Source of the DNA: Rhizopus arrhizus
Taxonomy: Eukaryota > Mucoromycota > Mucoromycetes > Mucorales > Rhizopodaceae
Reading direction: 5' to 3'
DNA: 64,000 bases
Assembly (NCBI GenBank): GCA_024220505.1
Contig: JAKZZE010000005.1
Coordinates: 518,501-582,500 of the forward strand
The notes under the pieces are model-generated. The model was not told the DNA's origin and searched no databases. It saw only the letters and a program-made list of their open reading frames with translations. The translations under genes and the position numbers were made by a program. This document shows, one piece after another, positions 25,129-35,748 of the stretch. The number at the start of each line of letters is the position of its first letter. Position 1 is the stretch's first letter.

Positions 25129-25965
25129 TACTGCACATTGAAACCAAAAAAAGAAAATGAAAATGCATCAATTTCAATTGTAAAAAAAATGAAACACCGG
25201 CCATTTACTAAAATAACAATATTTCATTTGATTGAAACATGGAAATGTTTCATTTTTATTCAAGAGCTTTAAAGAAAACTCTAATAGATTTTTATGTATG
25301 CTAATGTTATCAGAAAATAACATGACAAAAAAGATTTTACAAAGGAAAAGCAGTTGCTTTTTTAAACAATCATTTTCTGGGACAGATACAAAAATAAAAA
25401 GAAAGCAAGCAGTAATAATAAAAAATATATAAAAAAGACTTTTTGAATTGTATTACAAAATACAACAGAATATGTCCCTATAAAGGCTTACTACGTGTTT
25501 AAATGACAATGCTTTGGTTTGTGTCATACAAGATGGTGCTTCTTCTGCCATTTGCTAGTAGAAATCAAATTATAGATCTTAATAACCAATGAAAATACAT
25601 TTAAATAACTCCTTTAGTATGACTTCATCTCTTCTAATCTCGCTGATGAGGAAATAAGACGACATTTATCAGCCCCATTTTATCTCAACATTTCATCAAT
25701 GAGGAAATAAGATAGCATATCTTGATTTCAAAGATAACTTTTCTCTATTCAATTTGAAAAAAAAAACCCAAATTTCAAAAAATGACTCATTTGGAGCAGA
25801 AAGGGAAACTCCGTTAAAGATAATCCTTTAATGATATCTGAGATATTGCGCAATTGAGCGAAATACATCTAAAAGAAAGAAAATCATATATAAAATGCAA
25901 GATAAATCAGCTTCCTCCCTCTCTCTTCCTTTTTCTTTATTACTTTAAATACAAAGAAAATAAAA
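25129..25965. promoter_or_regulatory. divergent promoter region
   Basis: About 840 nt between the divergent Zn2Cys6 and phosphoglycerate dehydrogenase genes. It contains a near-repeat of ATGAGGAAATAAGA at about 25646 and 25698. No gene is seen; small frames at 24970-25432 are low-complexity and overlap the zinc-cluster exons. Confidence 0.4.
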
Positions 25966-27450
25966 ATGGTTACAGCTACTACTATTGTCAAGGAAGTTCC
26001 TGTTCAAGAAACAAAGCGTACTCGTTCTAGTTCATTTACTCAAACAAAGCCAAAAGTACTTCGTCCATTTAATACAAATGAAGTCAAGATTTTATTATTA
26101 GAAAATATTAATGAAACAGCTATAAAAGCATTCAAGAAACAAGGTTATCAGGTAAATAAATATAATGATTTTATTATAAAAGAAACTAATGTATTGAACA
26201 GGTTGAAACATATTCAAAAGCTTTAGCTGGCGAAGAATTATTAGAAAAGATTCGGGATGTGCACATCATTGGCATCCGCTCAAAGACTAAATTGACAAAG
26301 CAAGTGATTGAACAAGCCAAGAACCTTTTAGCTATTGGATGCTTTTGTATTGGTACAAATCAAGTAGATCTTCAGGCAGCTGCTAATCAAGGGGTAAAGC
26401 ATTATATTTGCATTAATAACAAGTTGTATTAATGATTATAACAGATTGCTGTCTTTAACTCACCTTTCAGTAATTCTCGCTCTGTGGCTGAACTTGTGAT
26501 TGGAGAGATCATTACATTAGCTCGTCAACTAGGAGATCGAAACAACGAAATGCATCAAGGAATCTGGAATAAGTTATCAAAGAACTGTTTTGAAATCCGC
26601 TGCAAAGTGCTGGGTATTGTTGGTTACGGACATATTGGCTCTCAATTATCTGTATTGGCTGAAGCGATGGGAATGACTGTTTACTTTTATGATATTCTTC
26701 AAATCATGCCTATTGGACAAGCAAAGCCTGTAGATAGCTTGGATGAACTCTTGGCTATTTCTGACTTTGTTTCTTTGCATGTACCAGAGACAGAAGAAAC
26801 AAAGAATATGATTGGCGATCATGAAATCAAAAAAATGAAAAAGGGTTCTTACCTTATTAATAACGCTCGTGGCACTGTTGTTCAAATCCCTGCTCTCATC
26901 AAATACCTTCAATCTGGTCATCTTGCTGGTGCTGCTGTGGATGTGTTTCCTCAAGAGCCGGCCTCAAATGGACCTTACTTTGATTATTATCCAGAGTTAC
27001 TTCAATGTCCTAATGTGATAATGACGCCCCATATTGGTGGATCTACAGAAGAAGCACAAAGAATGATTGGAATTGAAGTTTCTCAAGCATTAACCAAATA
27101 TACAAATGACGGTACTTCACTTAATGCAGTCAATTTTCCAGAAATTGACCTAAGAGCTATTCGAGAAGACGACAAGAATATTGTTCGTGTGTTGCATATT
27201 CATCAAAATATACCCGGTGTTCTCAAGGTATGATTTATTGTAGATTCGTTTAAATCATATAAACTAAATGCACTTTTTATAGGAGCTTAATGAAATATTT
27301 GCTGACCACAATGTAGAAAAGCAATATTCAGATTCAAAAGGAAACATAGCTTATGTTATGGCAGATATAGCTAATGTAACAGATCTTAAAGGCCTTTATG
27401 ATGCTTTAATTGCCACTCGTGCAAATATTCAGACACGTATCCTTTATTAA
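25966..27450 (+). CDS. SER33: D-3-phosphoglycerate dehydrogenase
   Basis: Exons 25966-26151, 26202-26393, 26445-27227 and 27283-27450 give 442 residues. The enzyme oxidises 3-phosphoglycerate to 3-phosphohydroxypyruvate with NAD+, the first step of serine synthesis. The Rossmann motif is LGIVGYGHIGSQL. Active-site residues are the Arg in NNARGTVV, the Glu in DVFPQEPASN and the His in TPHIGGSTEEA. The last exon encodes an ACT domain (SKGNIAYVMADIANV) that usually binds serine for feedback inhibition. It is about 27 residues shorter than yeast Ser33, mostly at the N-terminus. The gene symbol follows the yeast orthologue and could equally be SER3. Confidence 0.95.
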
Positions 27451-27670
27451 AAAAGCACACGCACAACCAAGAACATGATGTAGCATACAATTTCTCCCGC
27501 ATTTAAATAAAAATTTGAATATTTTGATTGGTCAATTTGATCTATTTGATATTTCCCCATTTAGCTTTTACCTTTTTTGTGTGTATTGCTTTACCCTTGT
27601 CCCACTATAAAAATTTGTTCAGTTTTTTTATTTTATTTTTGTTTTTTTTTTTTTCTTTTAATATCAAGCC

Positions 27671-28882
27671 ATGAAAAGGTTCACTAATGAAACAGAAAAA
27701 CATTTACCTGTGGAACTTCAAATCAATGATTCTCCAGTTTATTTTATTGGCCCAGCCAGCCGAGATAATCCAATGTCACAAATTCGAACCAAGTTGATGG
27801 GCACAGTTTATTTTCACGATCGAAAAATAAAGTGGAATCGAGTGACGCTTCAGTTTGTAGGCAAAGCTGGTATTGATATCGAAGTACCAAGATCATCTCT
27901 CCCTTTTGCGTTTACAGGGGACATGGATGATTCAGCTAGTATGAGAATAAACACAGTTGTACCCATTTGTGAAGTTGAAAAAGAATTGATATTTTCAGGT
28001 GAAGAATCGATTGATTTTGGTCTTCATTTGCCATCCCATTTACCAGCAAGCAATAGAACCAATCATGCATTTGTAGAATATACTCTTATTGCAAACTTTT
28101 CAGCTGGTGCTTTCTTCAAAAAATATAAAACTCACAAGATGGTGACAATCTGTAGACATTATCTTCCTAATCCTAGTGCAATGATTCCCACAATAAAATA
28201 TTCTGGTATAAAAGAATGGTTTGAGTGGTCAGTTGAGTTGCCCAAGGCGGCTGCTATTCAATCAGGTGAAATAGTGGCTGCTTTTCGATGTAGTGTAGAA
28301 AAAGAACGAGTAGAGGTAGATCGAGTTGAATTGGCTGTAGAAGAAATAGAAAGTTACAGGTAAAAGAAAAAGAAAGAGATGTGAGATTATTAAATAATTA
28401 TTACTAGATTTTGTACAAAACAAGGTGTTCAGAATTTACCACCCATCATCATAAAGTTTCCTTCTGCTGTATATCATATGCCTTCATTATCAGATTATTC
28501 AGATACTCACTTTATTCGAGTTCCTCTATCCACTAATGACAGTCATCCCAAAACACCAGCCATACGCACGCATCAATTTGATCCGTTTCTTGAAATAAGT
28601 CATCGTTGTCGATTAACTGTTCATTTTCAAAAGTTATCCAATATGAATGCTGAACCAGTCATAATTCATTTTCCTGTGATTATTACAAATTATCCCTCAA
28701 CTGTTACATCTGATATGTCATCATCTAATAGCTTTATAGAAACAGAAGCAGAAACATCCAATGGCCGTCATATTATTGTAGGAAGTGGAGGAGATGATGC
28801 GGTGAATGTAGACCTGGAATTACCTGAATATACACCAAGATATGAAGAGTTTACATCTACTCCTACTACAAGTGTAATATAA
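27671..28882 (+). CDS. arrestin-like (alpha-arrestin) protein
   Basis: Two exons (27671-28359, 28408-28882) encode 387 residues. The N-terminal half has the arrestin N fold: MGTVYFHDRKIKWNRVTLQF, then FGLHLPSHLPASNRTNHAFVEY, the region where the arrestin fold of fungal proteins is best conserved. The second exon carries the arrestin C fold. Alpha-arrestins act as adaptors that bring Rsp5-type ubiquitin ligases to plasma-membrane transporters. The motif LELPEYTPRYEEF near the C-terminus contains a PEYTPRY stretch, close to the PPxY or PxY signals these adaptors use. Its substrate is unknown. Confidence 0.8.
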
Positions 28883-30106
28883 TTTTCTTATTGTTTATCA
28901 TTATTTATAATAAATATTGTATATATCCAAGACTACCAATTCATTTTTTTTTCTTATTGACACTATGCATGTCAATAGATCAAACTACAGTAACAGATCA
29001 AGACAAATTAATTAATGTAAACTATGAGGGAAAAAAAAATAGTCCGGCTGATGGAGATTATGAAACTTGTCCATTAATTGTAAAGTATACAATATCTTTA
29101 AGAACAATAAAAAACAAATCATCTACTTATAATCACACATGTAGTTAATTAAAGACAGCTTAAAGAAAGATCTGACTGGATCGATTTTTGCATAGAATTT
29201 AAATTGAAGTGTTTCCTAATTATGAAAAAAACTTGACTGATTTTCCTTGAAGTTTAAGGAATCAAATGGATGCGCTGAAAAATGTCTCACTTCTTCCATT
29301 TTAGAATGTGCGCTAAAATTCGGGATCATACAGTGTACAGTGATTTGCGGTTGAAAATAGAATTTTTCTGTCATCAATAGAAAAATATTGTAAACAGTAC
29401 TTTAAAATAGAGAATTTTGATTTATTCAGGATGTACTGACTTTGAATTGACTAACGAAATTTAAGCAGAAGAATGGATAGCTTCTTTTATATTTTGATTT
29501 ACAGTAATCCTACCGTTTACAATATTTTTCTATTGATGACAGAAAAATCCTATTGGTCGAAAAAATTCTCTTGCGCAGACTAAAAATTCTATTTTCAAAC
29601 GCGTCTAAAAGCGGCACTTCAATAAAATCCTCATACAAAAAAAAAAAATTCGGGATCATTTTTATGATAAGCAGTACATGGTAAGAATGATTGAAAATCG
29701 CTTTATTATTCTACATGAAGGCTGCGCTCTTTTTTTTTTTTTTTTACGAGTGAATCACAACACTGTGTATGTAGTAAAAATTAATATTAGAACAGCCATG
29801 CTCCATCTCTTAATTATTATTCGGTATTGTTTGCCATATGTTTTCACTAATATTCGTGTTACAATTACAGTAAAGTACTCTGATTCGTTATTGAATTGAC
29901 AGGCCATAATACACAATATGGAATCTAATAGATATCTTTGATAACACAAAGAACATAAAAATCATGTTTTTGGTGTTTCTGCCTATTTAAGGAAAGGCCT
30001 CGTTCCAGGATCTGTTCTGATGCAAGCCACCTAGTTACTCAAAGGATAAAAATGTGCTATTTTTTTTTTTGTTTCTTCTCTTTCTATTCTTCAACAATAA
30101 TTCGTT
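28883..30106. other. intergenic containing a retroposon-like insert
   Basis: 1.2 kb without a recognised gene. It holds the insert at 29315-29659 (separate entry) and, downstream, the promoter of the MFS gene with a run of T at 30060-30070. The frame at 28891-29148 lacks coding character. Confidence 0.4.
29315..29659 (+). mobile_element. short retroposon-like insert with flanking direct repeats and A-tail
   Basis: The 15-nt sequence AAAATTCGGGATCAT occurs at 29315-29329 and again at 29645-29659 in the same orientation. The segment between ends in a run of A (29637-29648) that merges with the right copy. Direct repeats plus a 3' A-tail are the marks of target-primed retroposition (SINE or processed RNA). 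Inside lies a large inverted repeat: GTCATCAATAGAAAAATA at about 29373 pairs with its complement near 29524, and outer arms around TAGAATTTTT near 29357 match near 29585. No tRNA-like A or B box is evident. It could alternatively be a MITE whose ends carry this motif. Confidence 0.5.
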
Positions 30107-31633
30107 ATGAGTACCAAGATAAGCAACGAAATCAAAGATTTAGATCAAGAATCTCTACATACTCTACATGAAATCCGCAGAGGTGGACGTAAATCGCTTT
30201 ATATGGCTGGTATCATTGCTGCCGGTGGTGGATTTGTTGTAGGTTTTGATACGGGTGCTATTTCGGGAACAATGGTTCTTGAATCATTTGTGAATAGATT
30301 TTTGAATGTGGATACTGAATATAGAAATGCACTACTTGTAGCAATGATGCTCTTAACGGCTACTATTGGTGGCTTAATATCTGGCAATGTTTGTGGTAAT
30401 TTTTTTTTTTTTTTGCGTTTGTGTGGTCATTAAAAACAAATTCTTCTAGATTATATTGGTCGAAAGTACACTATTTTACTTGGAACATGGGTTTTTGCTA
30501 TTGGCGCTCTATTTGAAACAATTGGTTACAACTTTGGACTATTAATGGCTGGCCGTTTACTAGTTGGTTTTGGTGAAGGATTTTTGACAAACGCTATTCC
30601 TCTTTACCATACAGAAATTGCTCCTCCTGATATCCGAGGTCGTTTGATTACTCTTTTTAGTGCTACAGCTTCTATTGGTACCATTGCGGGATTTTTTGTC
30701 AATTTTGGAACATCCTATCTTACCACTGACTGGTCATGGCGTGTTCCTTTTTTGATTCAGCTCATTACCTGTGTGTTGCTCTCTATTGTTTACTGGTTAC
30801 CATTTTCTCCTCGTTGGCTAATTGACAAGGGTCGTGAAGAAGAAGCCTTGGAGGTCTTGGCCAAGTTACACGAATCAACCATTGACGATCCTGAAGTAAA
30901 GAACGAATTTAGAAGTATTTGTGAAGAAATCGAAGTTGAGCGATCATTTGGTAACCGTACCTTTGCTGAATGCTTCCGAGGTAGCAATTTGAAGCGTACT
31001 ATGTATGCCTTGTTTACTGGTAACGGCGCTGCTTTCACGGGAACTTATTCCATTAGTTATTATACACCACAAATCTTTCAACAGGCTGGTTTGAACGACG
31101 TGGCAATTTCTTTGGTAACAAGTGGTGCAAGCAACATCTTGGTCTTGATTTTTACCATGCTTACTTTATTTTTTATTGACAAGCTTGGACGTCAAGGTGT
31201 GTTTGCTTCAGGTGCTTTTATCATGGGGGCTTCCATGTATGTGGTAGGAGGCATTTTTCAAGGCTTCAACACTGTAGACAATGAAGGTAATCTAAGTCTA
31301 TCTAATGATCATGCTCGAAACTGTGTCATTGCGTTCGTCTTTATCTTTCAAGCCGCCTATGCCTATAGTTGGGGACCTGTTGCTTATATATACCCTGCTG
31401 AAATATCAAATATGCGAACTCGTGCAAAGACCATCGCTCTTGCTTATGGTTTGAATTGGGCTATTGGTATCTTTATGACCTTTATCATGCCTATCTTTAT
31501 GACAAATACAATCTATGGTGGTTATTATTTCTTTGGTGGTTGTTGTACTCTCTTATTCTTTGGAAGTTTCTTCCTTCCTGAAACAAAAGGCAAGACGCTC
31601 GAAGAGATTGACCGTATCTTTAATCCAATGTAA
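30107..31633 (+). CDS. MFS sugar-porter-family transporter, substrate site unlike hexose carriers
   Basis: Two exons (30107-30395, 30450-31633) give 490 residues with about 12 membrane helices. Family signatures are present: GFDTGAISGTM in TM1, DYIGRKYTI in loop 2-3, GRLLVGFGEG, PRWLIDKGREEEA in the central loop and FFLPETKGKTLEEID at the end. In TM7, hexose carriers have QQxxGxN before the YYxPxIF motif; here the aligned residues are AAFTGTY before YYTPQIF. Loss of the glutamine pair and asparagine argues against glucose as the substrate. A TPP riboswitch aptamer starts 210 nt after the stop codon on the same strand. I infer uptake of thiamine or a precursor; a divergent polyol or inositol carrier remains possible. 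Confidence 0.9.
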
Positions 31634-31661
31634 CAGCAAAAATCAGGCCCTAGAAGAAGAA

Positions 31662-31667
31662 AATAAA
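31662..31667 (+). terminator. proximal polyadenylation signal AATAAA
   Basis: A canonical AATAAA lies 29 nt after the transporter stop codon and upstream of the riboswitch. Further AATAAA copies lie downstream (about 32190 and 32232). A choice between proximal and distal 3' ends would decide whether the aptamer is part of the mRNA. Confidence 0.45.
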
Positions 31668-31842
31668 TCTATATATTGTTCATATCGCCTCTGGTTTTTC
31701 TTCAGGTACAAAAAAAAAGAGAAGAAAAGGTAAATCAAACAGATCTATGGCTTCTTCTCTATTCAATAGGTTACCTCACCTGAAGAAAACTATGCGTAAG
31801 GGCAAGTATTTTTATTAACTAATGTTGTACATAAAAAGAACA

Positions 31843-31921
31843 ACCGAGGGGTGCCAACTTGTTAATCAGTTTGGCTGAGATCATACCCTTAAGAGCGGAT
31901 CATGGTAATGCATGCGTCGCA
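31843..31921 (+). promoter_or_regulatory. TPP (THI-box) riboswitch aptamer
   Basis: The conserved blocks appear in order: GGGGTGCC at 31848-31855, a P3 hairpin (AACT...AGTT), GGCTGAGA at 31873-31880, ATACCC at 31883-31888 pairing back to GGGGT, and GGATCATGGTAATGCATGCG at 31897-31916. The CTGAGA box binds the pyrimidine of thiamine pyrophosphate; the GATC..GGTAAT..GCG region forms P4/P5 that holds the pyrophosphate. P1 is weak by eye. In fungi such aptamers usually sit in 5'-UTR introns of thiamine genes and control splicing. This one lies 3' of an MFS gene and about 560 nt before the next start codon. A strong acceptor (TTCTCTTTTCACAG, ending 32067) lies downstream and several GT donors lie upstream (31705, 31729, 31795). 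Confidence 0.88.
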
Positions 31922-32478
31922 ATGTGTTTTCTTTTTTCGTACAAACACATACTTTAGATACAGCCACCAACCTAATCTTCATGGTCCCTTGCATGATATT
32001 TGCATATGTATAAATTACATGTTTAGTCAGATTCAGGTTTGTATCAGTTTACGTTCTCTTTTCACAGGGTTGGTGGATTTTGTATATTTCAAACGAATGG
32101 GTAAATCTTTCTTCCTCGGTATGTTTTTTTTTTTTTTTGTTTTTTTATGTGGTAATTGTGAGTATGGGATGTGTTGCTTTTATTTTTACAATAAAGATTT
32201 TTTTTATAAAACTTTTTTTTTTCTTTTCTAATAAACCATTGATATACAAAATAAAAGGAGAAAGGGAATGCCAGTTATTTTTTTCTATTCATGATAATAA
32301 ACCATTTTTAGGCGTTGTATCCTTTTGAGTAACACCAAGTTTTTTATAGAATGTCAATTAGTTGATTGTTTCTGTTAAGTTTAAAGGGAGTGAGAATAAA
32401 GTGACTTTCTAAGAGTTCTTGCTATCAAGTTTTTTTTTTTGTTCCTCTTCAATCTCTATCTTATTTACATTTTTCAAC
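31922..32478. other. intergenic downstream of the riboswitch
   Basis: AT-rich with several poly-T runs (about 32126-32147 and 32430-32440). It contains the candidate 3' splice acceptor ending at 32067, distal AATAAA signals near 32190 and 32232, and the promoter of the next gene. The small frames here are poly-Phe translations of T runs and are not believable proteins. Confidence 0.4.
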
Positions 32479-35400
32479 ATGGACACTACCAAAATCATTT
32501 TCTTGATCGACATTCAGTGCATCTTAAAAGATCATTTATCAACCAAACAGCTAAAATTAGCTCTTCAACGCATTTGTCTTTACTACCATTTGCAAGATCA
32601 ATCGAAGATAATTGTTTGGAGTTATCGATTATTTGATACTCTAGCAAATTACATGCTTTCCAACACACCAGAACTTTATGAGCTTGAGGATCTTGTCGAT
32701 GTCAAAGATCTAATTGAAAAAGATTGTGAACGATACAGCTCTTCCTCTTCTAGCTCAAGTGACGCGCCTTTCACGCGTCTTAAACAAGTCATGAAAGAAC
32801 TTTTTGGTGACTTCTCGTGGGAAGTTGACCACAATGTTGTCAAAAGCAGAGATAGTAGCAAAAAACATCCTCCACAACAAAAGCATCATGTCTATGCATT
32901 CATGCCTCTACCGCACACTTTTCCTGACTTGACCCACTTCTTTACAAATGTGAAAGGTGATAAGAAAAGTTACCATGCTGGTTTTCCTGAGGCCAGTGAA
33001 CTATTCATTAACATGAAGCGTGAACTGGTCAGTACCTTTTCTGAAAGCTTCAGACAAAGACATATTGGCTTTAATTTAGTAGATACTGATTTTAAGTTTG
33101 ATCGAGTTATGGTACAGCAAAAGTTATATGATGACTTTATCGGTCGCGGCTTTCAATTGTCACTTCAAGAGTTCAATGGACGTTACATCTTATTCAACTC
33201 ACTTATACAGAATTACAATAGATATGGTTATCATTTTTTTCCTGAACTTCAAGAACTTTTGACACCAAGAAGAATGATGCTACCTTCACATCATCCTGAG
33301 AGCCGCCCAATAAAAAAGAGGCATTTGATAAATACACAGCAAGACAGTCAATTGTCTACCCAAGGATCTTATTCTTCTCAATTTGATACAAAACGAGATT
33401 TTGATAAATCGTTACTTGCCCAAAACACCTCTGTTGTCCGTAGCAATGCTTATCCGCTCTGGAAAGGCCCACTCAAGACGTGGAAGGGACGAAGCGTTGG
33501 TAAGGCGCACATTCACCCATTTTACAAATCAAACACAAACTACAATCCGTACATTTTCTCTTTATGCTCTACTATTGAGCTCCATCCTGCTATTGACCGT
33601 GTCCAATTTGACCTTTCCTGGCTTCGTTATACCCGATTGGATCAGCAAGACAATGATTTCATTATGATTCCTGATTTTGATAATGGTCCTTGTACTCTTT
33701 TTATGGATTTTATGGATGGCCTCTATACAAATGGACAGATAGGAATGGCTCAATTAGTCCCTTTTAAGAAAGCAAACGTGACCAACCAAGTGATGTGCAT
33801 CTTGCCAATGACCAAAGGCTGTGCTGTTGTTCGTTTTCTGAATATTACGCAGATACCTTCAGTCGAATCACTTTCTTACCATTCTGCGGAGACCTTGAAC
33901 ATCTTTTTTCACAAGCAATCCATATCTACCCTGCATGAGATTTATCATGATGTGAAAGCAGATAAAAGAGAAAGAATGCCGTTAAATGTGACTCCTTCAG
34001 ATGAGTTGAAGCAGATTGTATTGGAGCATAAAAAGCAGATGGACGAAGAAAAGAATAACAAGTCTGGAAATAAAAAGGCAAATGATGGTGGCACTCAGAA
34101 AGAAGAGGAAGAGGAAATGGTCATCAAGTTGCCTCAGAATACTGATGGATTTAAAGAAGCAATTGAAGGCTTATACTTTGAAACTCTATATGAAAGAAAG
34201 GTAATGGATTTCTTATTCATAATAAAAGTTGAGTTGACATACTTTATATATAGAATGACATTGATATGTTTACATATATGGTTGATCACTTTGTTAAACA
34301 CATGGTTGAAAAGAAAATGAGCTCTGCTCAAGAGGTTATTGAAGTATTAAAGAACATTGCACAAGAATGTCATAAGCTGGATGATAAGCATCAACTTAAA
34401 ATTAAAGTGAATAGAATAGCAGAAAAGCCCGTTACGAATGAAAAGGAAGATGGCTACATATACGACTGGTGGCAAAAAATCAAAGAGCAAGAGCTTGATG
34501 ATGAAACGGAAGAAGAGAATTTAATATTATTGAGAGTAACAGAGTAAGTTTATTACAAAGCCAAAATGATCAAGCCTTCTTATTATTCGACAATAATTAG
34601 TGCAAGAATCAATACTATTTTATATTGTTTCTTGGCACAGTTAACGAGGAAACATCTATCAGAGAATAGTCAATCAACAGAACAGGAAGTAAAAAGTTTT
34701 ATAAAGCAAGCTTCTGGCAATTACGAAACAACTGCCATTTTGCCACCCACTATGGAAATTGCTCTAAAAGTAGATAGTGAGCTTGATGAAGTAGATAAAG
34801 ATGTATATAATTTTCTTTATTTATTAGAAAATTGGTAAGTGTTTGCGTTAAAACATAAAAAGACATTTCCTTTACCATCTTTTAACAGGTTCAAAAAGGA
34901 CATACCGGAATTTACAGACGAATTAAGAGAGAATTATTATGATGAGTTAGTTCCTACAACTTACTTAGATGGTGCTAATATTCCTCTTCTCCTTCGCGAT
35001 TATATGAGTAAGCCATTTACATAGCCAACCTGCACTTGGTCTTTAATTTCTTTTGGTTTATTAGGCCAAGAATTGGAGAAGCCTAAAACAAATGAAAAGA
35101 CGTTATTAGAATTATTGGCAGAGGAAAAAGCATCAAAGACAACAAGGCAAAGCTCACTTGATAACATGTTTAAAACGGTTGAGGTGATCCGAAGCAAGCA
35201 GCATGAGAAAGATCGCGTGGGTGAAGCTACAAAGCAAGCGATTGATAAAGTCAATCGGTCTATAGTAGATGGTAAGCCAACCATGAGACGAGCTGGCGGA
35301 TTCCTTGTGAGCGCTGTTAGCCCTGAAAGAAGAGCATCAGAGCCATCCACGAGAAAGAAAGAATTTGATCCTTCTTTGACGCCAAGGTCATCTTTAAATC

Positions 35401-35620
35401 GTTTCTTAGGCACTGATGTGTTTAAACAGTTCACAGAAGATTTTCCTGTGAGTATAATCGAACTCATTCTATTTTTAGTTGCTTAATTTATACTTTATCA
35501 TAGTCCCCATCGGTCCTAAATACCAACCCTAATAAAAGATACCCTGACGACGATGAAGAAGAAGAAGACGAAGATGAGTTTGGGTTGGATGATCTTAGTA
35601 TTTATACTGTTGAAAAATAA
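32479..35620 (+). CDS. tentative Sld3/Treslin (TICRR)-like replication initiation protein
   Basis: Six exons (32479-34200, 34254-34543, 34601-34834, 34889-35007, 35065-35447, 35504-35620) give 954 residues in exact frame. The N-terminus (TKIIFLIDIQCILKDHLS, then LQRICLYYHL) recalls the start of Treslin. A middle helical region (about 640-800, with ILPPTMEIALKVDSELDEVD) would be the Sld3-Treslin domain that recruits Cdc45. The C-terminal tail is basic and Ser/Pro-rich with CDK-like sites (VSPERR, LTPRSS) and ends in a long acidic stretch. Sld3/Treslin is the CDK-controlled loader of Cdc45 at replication origins. Sequence similarity is weak, so the family call is a guess from layout; that it is a real gene is certain. 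Confidence 0.45.
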
Positions 35621-35636
35621 AATGTTTTATTAAAAC

Positions 35637-35638
<2 letters not shown>

Positions 35639-35678
<40 letters not shown>
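35639..35678 (+). repeat. 40-nt poly-T tract
   Basis: An uninterrupted run of T lies 18 nt after the stop of the Treslin-like gene and 70 nt before the stop of the convergent RasGAP gene. It may be a terminator-like tract or a replication-slippage product. Confidence 0.95.
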
Positions 35679-35681
<3 letters not shown>

Positions 35682-35748
35682 TTTGTACATGTATATTAAA
35701 AAGGATGTGAAAATTTGCTTTATTCGCGGTAAATTCATGTGTCTGCTC

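Noticed and set aside
25232..25432. small plus-strand frame near the Zn2Cys6 promoter
   Set aside because: Low-complexity Lys/Asn-rich translation of AT-rich DNA.
31902..32231. 109-residue plus-strand frame beginning inside the riboswitch
   Set aside because: It starts in the aptamer P5 stem and is mostly poly-Phe from T runs; no family character.
32305..32325. GTATCCTTTTGAG resembling a U12 donor
   Set aside because: Intergenic, no exon before it and no branch element or paired acceptor in reach.
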